From: Diplonema japonicum
Taxonomy: Eukaryota; Euglenozoa; Diplonemea; Diplonemida; Diplonemidae
Length of the DNA stretch: 64,000 nucleotides
Direction: 5' to 3'
Assembly: GCA_964019335.1 (NCBI GenBank)
Contig: OZ025671.1
Location: forward strand, 1 to 64,000
A model generated the notes under the pieces. The model had not been told where the DNA came from. It searched no databases and saw only the letters and a list, made by a program, of their open reading frames with translations. A program made the translations under genes and the position numbers. Positions within the stretch are counted from its first letter, which is position 1, and every line of letters starts with the position of its first letter. This document shows positions 8,723-17,874 of the stretch, one piece after another.

Positions 8723-11700
8723 TCAAGCCCTGGGCCCTTGCGAGCCCAGGGGGGTGGATCGACCACCCTGGGGCCCCCTCACATCTCGTTGGACAGGGCC
8801 CTTCCCGACCTTAGCGGCGCGTTGGGCCGACTGGGTCTCGTGGGAAGGTACCCTTTTTCTGGCGACCTTTTCCCCGCCCTCTACCCGGACATCGGGGTTG
8901 GAGGTTTCTGGGGTACTGACCTCCGGAGAGAGGCGCCCCCCGCCTTCAGCCCCCAGCACGGGAGACTGCGACGGACGAGCGGGCGAAGGCTCTCTGTCCA
9001 CACCGGAGGGGGCCGAATGTGCCTCCGTCCCGTCCGACTCGCACAGGTCCGCGGCCATGGACACCACGGGCGCCTCCGGGAACCTCGCCTCTGGAGAGTA
9101 GAGCCCTGCACCGCTCGCCCCCGGAATGGGAGATTGCGCCGTTTCGCCTTCCTCCTGCGGCGGCCTGCTACCCACGGCCAAGGGGGTCAGGGAAGGGGGC
9201 GGAACCGCTCCGAACAGCACGCGCATGCCAGCGGCCAGGCTCGATTCTCTTACGTCCAGCTGGCCGCGACCCTTCTTCACTTTTGGGGTCCGCTGGGCGG
9301 ACTGAGCCTCATTCGAGGGCACCCTCTTCCTCGCCAGACCCCTGTTCCCACTGACCTCCGGCGAATCAATCTCGAGGGGCTCGGGCGCGGTCCCGTCCTC
9401 CACCGCCGCTCCCGTCTGGATGGGGGGCTCATTAGCTTCACCTTCCGCCTGGGCAGGGGACTCCCCTCCTTCCTCCTGGATGTGGGACTCATCACCCTCC
9501 GACTGAGTAGGGGATTCGCTATCCTCCACCTGGATGCTGGATCCACTGCCCTCCGTCTGAGTGGGGGACTCACCCACCTCCGCCTGGGTGGGAGACCCAG
9601 CCTCCTCCTCCTGGGCGGGGAGCTCCCGGACATGGGACTCACCACCCTCCGCCTGGATAGGGGGTTCGACGCCTTCCGACTGGATGGGGGACTCCTCCTC
9701 CCCGTCCGCCTCGAAGAGAACCCGCGCCACGTAAACTTCGTCTGACTCTAGTTGGACTGGGAACCAGGGGCGGACCGCAGGCCCCCTGACGTCCAGCAAC
9801 GCTGGGTGCCTCTGTACCTTGGGATCCCTCTGGGCGGACAGGGCCTCGTTGGACGGGACCCTCTTCCTCACCAGGCTTTCCCCGATGGCTCCCACAAGCG
9901 TCACGGACGGTGTGTTCCCCGTGCTCCTGGCCTCCGGAGAGCCTGACTCACGGTCTCCCCCAAGCCTTGCCCTGTCCCCCTCCGACGAAGGGGGGCCTCG
10001 GGCAGCCCCTTCCAACACCGCCGCCACAATGGGGGAGTCGCACCCTCCTCCGAGCACCGACTGGGAGGCCCTTGGGGTTAGCACCGCCGCTCCCTGTGAG
10101 GGTTGTGTCGTCCCCAGGCCGCTTTCTCCCGCGGGTACAGGAGAGAAGACATCCGCCTCCAGGATCGCCATGATCTGCTCCCTAGAGAACGCGCCCAGCC
10201 CGGTCCGCTCCACCTCCTGGCTCACCGCCGCTGGCGGGCCTCCGGCTTCTGCCGCTTCCAGATCGGGGCTCCCTTCGTCCTCCCTCATCGGGCTGGCCGA
10301 CCCGGGTGACTCCGAACCTCCCTCCCCTCCGGCGCTCTGCAACTCTGCGTCCCCTTCTCCGACCCCGGGGCCTTCGCTGCTGGACTCTGGGGCGGACGAG
10401 AGGACTTCCTCCATCGAAGATGACGGTGAGGGCCCCCCCTCCCCTTCCTGCGGCCCCTGCCACGACATCTGGTCGTCCTCCCTTCCCGAGGGGGACGGAG
10501 AGAGGGGAAACTGGTGGTTGCTCGGTTCTCCACTTACCTCAGCCCGTCCCTCGAGCAGGAGTGGCCCCATAGGCTCATCCCCCTCTGATGCCTGTGGCGG
10601 GGTTAGGCCCCCCTCAACCTCCGTCTGGACCGTCCCCTGCGAGCCCTCCTCCTCCATTCCTTCGGGCAATACGGCTTGGATGGTGTTTTCTGTGCCAGTG
10701 TTCCCCTCTGATGCCTGCGGCGGAGTCAGGCCCCCCTCAACCTCCATCCGGTCCGTTCCCTGCGCGTCCTCCTCCTCCATTCCTTCAGGCAATGCGGCTT
10801 GGATGGTGTTTTCTGTGCCAGTGTTGCCCTCCGAGGAGGAGTCGGAGGCGTCCGACTGAGACGTCCCCTCCATGGGTTCCCCACCCTCTATCGAATCACT
10901 CTTCTCCTCCTCCTCCTCCACGGACATGTCGGTCGGGCCCACCTCCTCCGCCGGGGTGGAGGTGTATCCCAGCGACGTCCCTCCGCCCTGCCCATCCCCG
11001 CTCTCTTCCGTGTCCTCCTCCATCAAGCCGGGCTCCTCCTCCTGAGGACTTCCCTCCCCCATGGACAAGTCGGCTGTTTCGTTTTCTTTAGAACCTGAGA
11101 TGTCCACCCGCGGGGCAGCGGGGCCTGCCTGCGGGACCCACCCTTCTGCGAGCGAGCTCCCTGCCGTATCATCCTCCATCGCGTCGGGGCTGGAGACGTC
11201 TGGTAGCGGCACTGCCTCCCAGGGCTCCCTCACCTCCGTCGCGTCAGGGGTCCCCCCCTCCCCCGCGGGGGCCAAGTCCGTCCCTCCGACGACCGGGGGG
11301 GCGGCGGGGATGTCCGCCTGCGGAGCACCGCCCTCCAGCCCGTCCTCGCTTTCCACCTCCATCAAGCCGAAGTCCTCCCCCTGCAATGAGAGAGGGCCTG
11401 TCTGCAACTCCGCCTGCTCCTCTGGCATGTCCTCTGCCGGGTCCTCCTCCATCGCGCTGGGGCCATCCTGCGTCGTGCACACTTCCTCCTCTCCAGCGGG
11501 CATGTCGGCTGATTCGGTTTTTGTCGTGCCTGACGCGTCCTCCGTCGAGGGTGGGGGGGCGCCCGCTGCCTGGGCTTCCTCGTCTCCTGGGCCATCGGGG
11601 GGGATGTCTGGGGCCGGGGGTGGGTCGGGCGGTGCTTGTGTCTCTTTGATCGGGTGCCTCCTCCTCGTCTCCACTGCCACCTCTCTCATGAGGGCTACGC

Positions 11701-14700
11701 TCAGTTCCTCTGTCATGGTCCTATAGACCTCCGTCGCGTCCCGCTGCCTCTTCTTCGCCACCTCCGCCGCGATCCTCTTCAGCACCCTCCTGGCGTCGGT
11801 CCCGAACCCGCCAAACGTCTCCAGAGCACAGGGGGTGAACCGTATCCGGGCTCTCTCGCAGTCGCTCGCGTACTTCGCCCGCTTCGACTCCGCCTGTTTC
11901 TCCGCAGCCGCCCCCGGAACCGCCATTGCCGCCGCCAGGTGGGCGCTCGCACACGGGTGGACCACCGTCACGTCGATGGCCAGAGGGCCCTCGCCTTCCA
12001 CCCCCATCGGGAGGTAAACGTCAGCAGGCTTCCTCCCGTCACCCAGGAGGCCTTGTTGCTCCTTCACCGCTTGCAACCCGCCGCTGTAGCAGTGCTTCAC
12101 CAACATGTCCCTCACCCTGTCGTGCCTCTTCGTCATGACCGCACCTCTCTTGCAAACCATGGCATGGTCGCCTAGTGCGTCGTTGTCCTCACCGCACATC
12201 GGGCACTTCCCCTCGGACCCGACTGCGGTGCCAAGGAGCCAGCTGGTCAGCGTCCTGAACTCATCGTTCTTTAGTTCGTTATTCAAGCCCGTGATCGCCG
12301 TCAGCCAAGCCCCTGCTTTGTGAACCTTCAGCGAGTTCAACCTGGCCTTGTCCCTACCACCCGGGGAGCTCCCGAACAGCGCACCCCAGGACTTCTCCTC
12401 GAGGATCTGCGACATCTTCCTCTGAGGGTACAGCCTCGGGGTGTTTCGCAGCAGGTCCACGGAGAGCCTGTCAGGATCGTCGGCTGCGAGGTGGCCGTTG
12501 AACCACTCGACCCCCCACTCCCAGCCACCCGCCAGTGAAGCGTCCCAGTCGTACCCCCCCAGGATCTCCGACGCCAGCTCCTGGGTCGCCGCCAGCGAGG
12601 CCATGTTCGCCACTAGGGCGTGTTCGCTGCAGCTGCGAAGGCCCATCCCTCCCCTCCTCGTCGCAAGCTTCGCCTGGCTCCACTCCCTCTCCCCGAGCTC
12701 CCGGGCAAGAAGGTGCTCCATCGCCCCCTTCACCAGGCCGTCGAATTCCGTCAAGGGGCCCGCTAGCTGCGTGTGCGGTACCGTGCGCATGAGGTGGACC
12801 ATCTTGCTGTACGAGCTGCAGTTCTTCACCAAGGCGTAGCCCGACTGGGTCCTCATCTTCTTCTGCATCTCGAAGGTCTTGCCCAGGGCCTCGAGCTTCT
12901 TTGCCAAGAAGGCCTTCGTGTACTCCGCGTCCCCTATGGGGGTCCCCAGGAGCTCGAAGTTCCCATCCGAGCTCATTTTCTCCTTGGAGAAACCGGAGAA
13001 GCCCCACTCTTCTGGGTCGGTCGGCTTCTCACCAGACACCCAGATCAACTCGCACTTCTGCGGCTTCACCTTCAGGCCTCGCTTCGCCGACTCCTCTACC
13101 ACGATGCGGTAGGCCTTCTCCACCTGTCCCCTCTCTCCGGCCAGGAACCCGTCATCGAGGTAGAAGAACTGGAGGTCCAGACTTGTATCCGCCCTTATCT
13201 TCTCCAGTACTGGCTGCAGCGCGAGGGAGAACAGCAACGGACCCACCGGGTCGCCCTGCTGGACCCCCTCCCTCGAGAGTAGCTCCGTCCCCTCGTGGAA
13301 CAGCTTGGATGGGTGTCTGTAGCAAGATTCGGCCCACTTGTACCCCTTGGGAACCTTCGCGCACGCCTCCTTTAGCATCTCGTACCTGCTGATTGTGTTG
13401 AAGGCGTTTGCGTAGTCTATCTTGATCGCCACTCGGGATACGTCGTCCTGTTTCGCCTTCTCCACGTACTGCCTTGTCGCGTGGACAGCCGCCTCCATCC
13501 CCGCGGGGACCGCCACCCCGATCTGGCCCCCCTTCCTCAGGTAGGACTTGGCCACTTCCGCCCCTTCCTTGTCAAGGATTGCCTTCCCTACAAGTCGTCT
13601 CAGGCTCTCTCCTACGGCGATCGGACGGACTCCCCTGTCCGGTTTCCGCAGCGGAATCAAGCTCGCCCCTAGTAGCACCGGTGCCACCTCAGCCGGAGTC
13701 TGACCTCTGGCCATGATATTGCACACCTCGGTGAGAGCCGCCAGGGCCCCTACTTCCGTCACCACGCCGTCCACCCCGTCCTTCAGGTGTTGGGCGCTCA
13801 ACCCAGTCGGCCCAGCCGCTTTCCCCTTGTCAAAGTCCCGGACCATGCTCAGAACGTCGACGGCCGTGACGTCCTCGAAGGAGTCAGCCGGATTCAGTTC
13901 TAGCCCCGAGGGGTCAACCGATGCCTCAGGGTGGAGGCCCAGGAGCTTCTCGAAGGTCTCGGTGGAGTCCTCCGCCAACCCTCCCGCAGTTAGCGCTGCG
14001 TTGGCTCTGGAGAAGCGCCCATCCCTGCACAGCGTCTCCCCTCTCTTCAGCCTGGATTCGTCGTCTGGATCCTTCGAGACTCTCTTCTCCGATAGGGGGA
14101 CTCCGTTCCACACCTGCTGGTACTCCCCTCTGATCCAGGCCTCCAACTTCTGCTTGGCGCTGCTCTCCCCGGACTTCCGACGTGCCTTTCCACCCCTGCG
14201 TCTGCCCAGGCAAGCCTTCGGAAGCATCAGGAGCAGCACCCACGACAGGTAGGAGTTCTCCTGCTTCACCCTCACCAGTGCCGTCTTCAGCGCCAGACTC
14301 CACAACCCTTGGAGCGGGACGGGGATGTGCTTCATGAGGCCCACTTTCCGGGTGGCCACCTCCTCCAGAGAAGGAAGTGCGTCCCGGCTAGGGGCCGCCT
14401 TCACATCCACGGGACCCCCAGGAGCGCTGTACCTGGCGATGCACCTGACGTGAGCCGCCTCCCGTTCGCCCACCACCGACCCACACACGCAGGTCTTGAG
14501 GCCAAACTTCTTCAGCTCCTGCGGGAGTACCTCCTCGTCCAGCAGGTGGTCGTTCAAGTGGGACTTCAGCAGTTCCCACCCCAAGATCGCCGGGCCTCCC
14601 ATGTGGGACGACCTCTCGCACCCCCTCACCGGGCACTGGAAACTCCTGACCTTGCTGTCCAGTCGTGGGGCATCCTTCATGTGGTGTCCGTTGGGCCTGA

Positions 14701-17695
14701 TGGAGGACTCCGGCATCAGGAGGTGGGCGAGGTCCAGGATGGCGGGCCTGGTCCCCGAGGGGGCTAGCCTCGCCTCCACCGCCCAATCCACCAGGGTGGA
14801 CTTTCCGCCCTCCGAGACCAACACAGGCCTGTAGTGGGATCCCGTGAAGCCAAGCACCACCGTATCCTCCGGTTCCCTTGCCTCCCCGAGCTTCAAGACC
14901 TGGGCGTCACCCCCGGTCACGACCACGACCGTCTTTTGCCAGACCTCCACCGCCGCCTGCAGACAAAGGTGGTCCCCCCACTCCCCTTGCTTTGCCATGT
15001 AGTGGATGTAGGCCTCAAAACCGATCGGATCCACAAAGCTCTCGAACCTGCCCCTGTTGTCCCTTATGTGGTTGACCACCCGACTCCTCACCTCTCCGTG
15101 TCGTTCCTTCTCCCCCAGCAGCACCACCGCCAGAGAGCGGAACAAGCAATCCCCTCCGCCCCCAGCATCCTCCTCCTTGGCACCCACCTCGTGCAGGATC
15201 GACTCCCTGGTGACAGACGAGCCCGATATCCCACGGACGAGGCGGGAGGGCTCCTTCTCGGGCTTGGGCCGGCAATTCACGCACCGCTCCTTGTTCCCCG
15301 CCGTGAACAGCACGCTGCACCCTCCGCAGATCGCGAAACCCATCGCCTTCGCGTTCTCTGGCGTGAGCTCTCCGGCGTGGGTCTTCGACAGGTGGTACTG
15401 CAAGCCCGCCTTCGACGAGTGCTCTTTCTTACCCTTCTCACACAGCAGGCACTCCCACACTCCGTCGGTCCTTCGGGAAGCCCCGGCCGTGCTCCTACTG
15501 GTGGCGGGGGGGCCTCCGGCTGCGCCTGGGGGCGGAGGCGGGGGTGGGGGTTGGGAAAGCGTTGCTCCGCCTTTGAGCGAGGAGGCTTCTAAGGGGAGGG
15601 GGGGCACGGGGCTCCGATAGACCACCCTGGTATAGGGCCCCCAACGTCTCCTGGCCACCCACCTCTTCCTCGCAAGGTGTTTCCCGGCCCTCGACCTGAT
15701 GGCCCTCCTGGCCATCGCAGCCCTCTCCTCCGCTTCCGCTATCCCGATGAGCCGGGCTGCAACAGCTGGAGGGGCGGGACCGCACCCCTTCTTCTTGCAG
15801 GCTTCCCTTTCCCTCCTCTTCTCGACCCTTCTCTGGCGGTGCAGCCTCCTCCGCTCCCTGTCAGCGATTTCCCTAGCCTTCTCCCTGGCCTGGGCCCTCT
15901 CCTCGCGGCGCCTTTGGAGGGTGGCCTCGCTACGGTGTCTCCTCCCCCGGCCCTTCGTCACCGTCTGCCTCGTCTTCCGGGGTCCCGGGGCCAACCAGGG
16001 TACTCCCCCTCCATTCCTCCCCTGCGGGGCGCGCTCCGGCTTCCATCTTTCCTCCTGGGCCACCGCCCCCACCACCCCCTGGAGGGTGGTGGAAACGGGG
16101 GCCAGGACCCCCCTCCTGTTAGTGAGTGTGGGTGTGTTTTTTTGTTTATTTTCCACCCTCAAAAAAAGTCCCGGACCCATTCGGATCCGGGTGTAAAGGG
16201 GGGGTGACAATGGGGGGGCCGAAGGGGCGCTAACCTCTCTAGGGAGAGCACCCTTCTCTTTTTTCTTCTTATCCTCCTTCTGGGAGGAAACAAAGGGGGG
16301 GGAATCCACTTGGGGGGGGTTTGCAAGGGGGGGATTTACAAGAGGGGGGACAGATAAACCATAAATAGAAGAAGCAGAGGAAGGGGCGCTACCCTCTCTC
16401 GGGAGTGCACCCTTCCCTTTTTTTTTTTTCTTATCCTCCTCCTGGGAGGGAACAAAGGGGGGGGGATCTACAAGGGGGGGGTTTACAAGGGGGGAATTTA
16501 CAAGAGGGGGGACAGATAAACAAGAGAAAGAAGAAAAAGAAGAAGCGGAGGAAGGGGGGGAGTTTACAAGAGGGGAGACAGATAATCCAGAGATAGAAGA
16601 AGCAGAGGAAGGGGCGCTACCCTCTCTCGGGAGTGCACCCTTACCTATTTTTTTCTTGTCCTCCCCCTGGGAAGAAACAAAGGGGGGGGAATCTACAATG
16701 GGGGGGTTTACAAGGGGGGAATTTACAAGAGGGGGGACAGATAAACAAGAGAAAGAAGAACAAGAAGAAGCGGAGGAAGGGGGGGAAGGGGCGCCTCCCT
16801 CTCTCGGGGACACCTCCTTCGCACTCTCTTTCCTTCTCCCCACAAACACAGTTTTTTTTTTTTCTATTTCCTCCACAGAGGACACAGAGGGGGAGGGGAG
16901 GGGCACGGGGCAGCCAACCGTCCGCAGGGTGATCGACACCCTGGAGCCCGAAGAACACCCTTCGGGGATGTGGTGGGTCCATTCGTAGCGGGCCTCACCC
17001 TCCAGAATGGCCCAGGTGAAGGGAGGCACCAGGTACTTCGATACCCTGGACCCCTTCTTCAGGACCATCGTGGTCTCTGCGCCGTACGAGAGGATGAGGA
17101 CCACTGGTCCCAACCTCACGTCGTCGGTGTGGTGGGCGATTCCACACCCAGGCTCGTATCGATTTACGAGCACCTGGTCTGGGGTGATCCCCAGCCCCGC
17201 TGCGGTGGCCACCTCCGCCACCCAACCCCTGGCCCCCTCTGGGATCGGGGTGGTGCGGCGCACTTTGGCACGGGCACCCACCCACCTGAAACCAAATTGG
17301 AGGGTTTCCCTCCCTTTGTTCCCCGAAATGGACTCCCACCCCCCCGAGAGCAAGGTCTCTGGGTGGGTGGGAGCTGGGCCTGTTCTTAAGCCCGGGGGGT
17401 GGTCCCCTCCCGTGAGCACCCACCCTCCTTCTTTCTTTTTTTCCCCCCTCTCAGTCTTCAGGCGGGTGGCGGTGGCGGCTGCGGAATCGGGAGCGGGCGC
17501 GCTGGCTGCGGGTGGTTCTATTTTTTTATGTTTTTTATTATTTTTTACGACATCTAGAGGGGATCTAAGGGGAGGGGAGGGGTCATACTGCCCGGCCAGA
17601 TTTCGGTCTGGTCGGGTGGTCGGCTTGGTCGGCGTCTCTCGTAGGCGTTCCTCCTGCGGGCGGCGGTCTCCGACGACGTTTCGTCTAGGGTCCAT
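8723..17695 (-). CDS. Retrotransposon polyprotein: AlkB dioxygenase, zinc fingers, OTU protease, reverse transcriptase, restriction-like endonuclease
   Basis: A single ORF of 2990 codons from ATG to TGA, with these parts in order. (1) AlkB-type fold, about 92-262: H189-x-D191, then H241 in WxHxI, then R252-x-S-x-T-x-R258, the Fe(II) and 2-oxoglutarate ligands. (2) Pro/Ser-rich repeats, about 290-560, then a very basic stretch, about 600-670. (3) C2H2 finger 749-773 and a four-Cys knuckle 790-808. (4) OTU domain, about 840-960: GDCLFRS with D849 and C850, and HYRPV with H954. (5) Two more zinc-binding motifs (1021-1050 and 1069-1085). (6) RT, about 1320-1600: D1427, a QGDP motif, YLDD. (7) CCHC finger 1831-1848 and endonuclease D1892/D1908 with a downstream KRAKY. 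(8) Acidic tail, about 2010-2990, with RKRVPS motifs at 2610, 2789 and 2946. All catalytic sites look intact. Element RNA-binding and target-primed integration are family knowledge; roles for AlkB and OTU are inferred. Confidence 0.93.
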   Translation of the reverse strand: MDPRRNVVGDRRPQEERLRETPTKPTTRPDRNLAGQYDPSPPLRSPLDVVKNNKKHKKIEPPAASAPAPDSAAATATRLKTERGEKKKEGGWVLTGGDHPPGLRTGPAPTHPETLLSGGWESISGNKGRETLQFGFRWVGARAKVRRTTPIPEGARGWVAEVATAAGLGITPDQVLVNRYEPGCGIAHHTDDVRLGPVVLILSYGAETTMVLKKGSRVSKYLVPPFTWAILEGEARYEWTHHIPEGCSSGSRVSITLRTVGCPVPLPSPSVSSVEEIEKKKTVFVGRRKESAKEVSPREGGAPSPPSSASSCSSFSCLSVPPLVNSPLVNPPIVDSPPFVSSQGEDKKKIGKGALPREGSAPSSASSISGLSVSPLVNSPPSSASSFSSFSCLSVPPLVNSPLVNPPLVDPPPFVPSQEEDKKKKKGKGALPREGSAPSSASSIYGLSVPPLVNPPLANPPQVDSPPFVSSQKEDKKKKEKGALPREVSAPSAPPLSPPLYTRIRMGPGLFLRVENKQKNTPTLTNRRGVLAPVSTTLQGVVGAVAQEERWKPERAPQGRNGGGVPWLAPGPRKTRQTVTKGRGRRHRSEATLQRRREERAQAREKAREIADRERRRLHRQRRVEKRREREACKKKGCGPAPPAVAARLIGIAEAEERAAMARRAIRSRAGKHLARKRWVARRRWGPYTRVVYRSPVPPLPLEASSLKGGATLSQPPPPPPPPGAAGGPPATSRSTAGASRRTDGVWECLLCEKGKKEHSSKAGLQYHLSKTHAGELTPENAKAMGFAICGGCSVLFTAGNKERCVNCRPKPEKEPSRLVRGISGSSVTRESILHEVGAKEEDAGGGGDCLFRSLAVVLLGEKERHGEVRSRVVNHIRDNRGRFESFVDPIGFEAYIHYMAKQGEWGDHLCLQAAVEVWQKTVVVVTGGDAQVLKLGEAREPEDTVVLGFTGSHYRPVLVSEGGKSTLVDWAVEARLAPSGTRPAILDLAHLLMPESSIRPNGHHMKDAPRLDSKVRSFQCPVRGCERSSHMGGPAILGWELLKSHLNDHLLDEEVLPQELKKFGLKTCVCGSVVGEREAAHVRCIARYSAPGGPVDVKAAPSRDALPSLEEVATRKVGLMKHIPVPLQGLWSLALKTALVRVKQENSYLSWVLLLMLPKACLGRRRGGKARRKSGESSAKQKLEAWIRGEYQQVWNGVPLSEKRVSKDPDDESRLKRGETLCRDGRFSRANAALTAGGLAEDSTETFEKLLGLHPEASVDPSGLELNPADSFEDVTAVDVLSMVRDFDKGKAAGPTGLSAQHLKDGVDGVVTEVGALAALTEVCNIMARGQTPAEVAPVLLGASLIPLRKPDRGVRPIAVGESLRRLVGKAILDKEGAEVAKSYLRKGGQIGVAVPAGMEAAVHATRQYVEKAKQDDVSRVAIKIDYANAFNTISRYEMLKEACAKVPKGYKWAESCYRHPSKLFHEGTELLSREGVQQGDPVGPLLFSLALQPVLEKIRADTSLDLQFFYLDDGFLAGERGQVEKAYRIVVEESAKRGLKVKPQKCELIWVSGEKPTDPEEWGFSGFSKEKMSSDGNFELLGTPIGDAEYTKAFLAKKLEALGKTFEMQKKMRTQSGYALVKNCSSYSKMVHLMRTVPHTQLAGPLTEFDGLVKGAMEHLLARELGEREWSQAKLATRRGGMGLRSCSEHALVANMASLAATQELASEILGGYDWDASLAGGWEWGVEWFNGHLAADDPDRLSVDLLRNTPRLYPQRKMSQILEEKSWGALFGSSPGGRDKARLNSLKVHKAGAWLTAITGLNNELKNDEFRTLTSWLLGTAVGSEGKCPMCGEDNDALGDHAMVCKRGAVMTKRHDRVRDMLVKHCYSGGLQAVKEQQGLLGDGRKPADVYLPMGVEGEGPLAIDVTVVHPCASAHLAAAMAVPGAAAEKQAESKRAKYASDCERARIRFTPCALETFGGFGTDARRVLKRIAAEVAKKRQRDATEVYRTMTEELSVALMREVAVETRRRHPIKETQAPPDPPPAPDIPPDGPGDEEAQAAGAPPPSTEDASGTTKTESADMPAGEEEVCTTQDGPSAMEEDPAEDMPEEQAELQTGPLSLQGEDFGLMEVESEDGLEGGAPQADIPAAPPVVGGTDLAPAGEGGTPDATEVREPWEAVPLPDVSSPDAMEDDTAGSSLAEGWVPQAGPAAPRVDISGSKENETADLSMGEGSPQEEEPGLMEEDTEESGDGQGGGTSLGYTSTPAEEVGPTDMSVEEEEEKSDSIEGGEPMEGTSQSDASDSSSEGNTGTENTIQAALPEGMEEEDAQGTDRMEVEGGLTPPQASEGNTGTENTIQAVLPEGMEEEGSQGTVQTEVEGGLTPPQASEGDEPMGPLLLEGRAEVSGEPSNHQFPLSPSPSGREDDQMSWQGPQEGEGGPSPSSSMEEVLSSAPESSSEGPGVGEGDAELQSAGGEGGSESPGSASPMREDEGSPDLEAAEAGGPPAAVSQEVERTGLGAFSREQIMAILEADVFSPVPAGESGLGTTQPSQGAAVLTPRASQSVLGGGCDSPIVAAVLEGAARGPPSSEGDRARLGGDRESGSPEARSTGNTPSVTLVGAIGESLVRKRVPSNEALSAQRDPKVQRHPALLDVRGPAVRPWFPVQLESDEVYVARVLFEADGEEESPIQSEGVEPPIQAEGGESHVRELPAQEEEAGSPTQAEVGESPTQTEGSGSSIQVEDSESPTQSEGDESHIQEEGGESPAQAEGEANEPPIQTGAAVEDGTAPEPLEIDSPEVSGNRGLARKRVPSNEAQSAQRTPKVKKGRGQLDVRESSLAAGMRVLFGAVPPPSLTPLAVGSRPPQEEGETAQSPIPGASGAGLYSPEARFPEAPVVSMAADLCESDGTEAHSAPSGVDREPSPARPSQSPVLGAEGGGRLSPEVSTPETSNPDVRVEGGEKVARKRVPSHETQSAQRAAKVGKGPVQRDVRGPQGGRSTPLGSQGPRA

Positions 17696-17874
17696 TTTTA
17701 TTTTTTTTTTTTTTGTGTTGAGGGGGGAGGGGATCCTTTGCTAAACGGCAGGCGGGCCGGGCCGAAACAACCCCCCCAGACGACGACGAACGGACACCGA
17801 GCGGACGCAGCAGGCACCAACAAAAACACAGACGACCAATAAAGTACAGAAACTGTAGCTTTAGAATCGTTGGT
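17696..17874 (-). other. SL (17837-17874) plus 5'UTR of copy II
   Basis: The SL is identical to the others. The 141-nt 5'UTR begins GTCGTC directly after the SL's TTTATTG, holds a GGATCCCCTCC motif near its end, and finishes in an A-rich run leading into the ATG. The same plan (GTCGTY start, TGCTGCGTCC, GGATCCCCTCC, CACA plus A-run) is seen after the SLs at 41847 and 45946, but with many substitutions and indels. The UTR has therefore diverged where the SL has not. Confidence 0.85.

Larger units (their letters stand above)
7216..17874 (-). mobile_element. SL-headed non-LTR retrotransposon, copy II (intact, 10,659 bp)
   Basis: Full unit on the minus strand: SL 17874-17837, 5'UTR 17836-17696 (ending in an A-rich run just before the ATG), ORF 17695-8723, 3'UTR 8722-7216 ending in a small hairpin and A9. 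The neighbours on both sides are further copies in the same direction, with no spacer. No long terminal repeats are present. The RT plus restriction-like endonuclease combination places it among RLE-type non-LTR elements (the CRE/R2/NeSL/Utopia side of the tree). CRE1, SLACS and CZAR of trypanosomatids belong to this class and target SL RNA genes. The exact clade needs a tree. Unit ends are inferred from the sharp SL and A-tract boundaries. Confidence 0.9.

Noticed and set aside
8738-10859. Long plus-strand open frames (for example 8738-9745 and 9819-10859, and their copies)
   Set aside because: They lie antisense to the acidic GC-rich tail of the polyprotein, have Arg/Pro/Ser-rich shadow composition and no domain.
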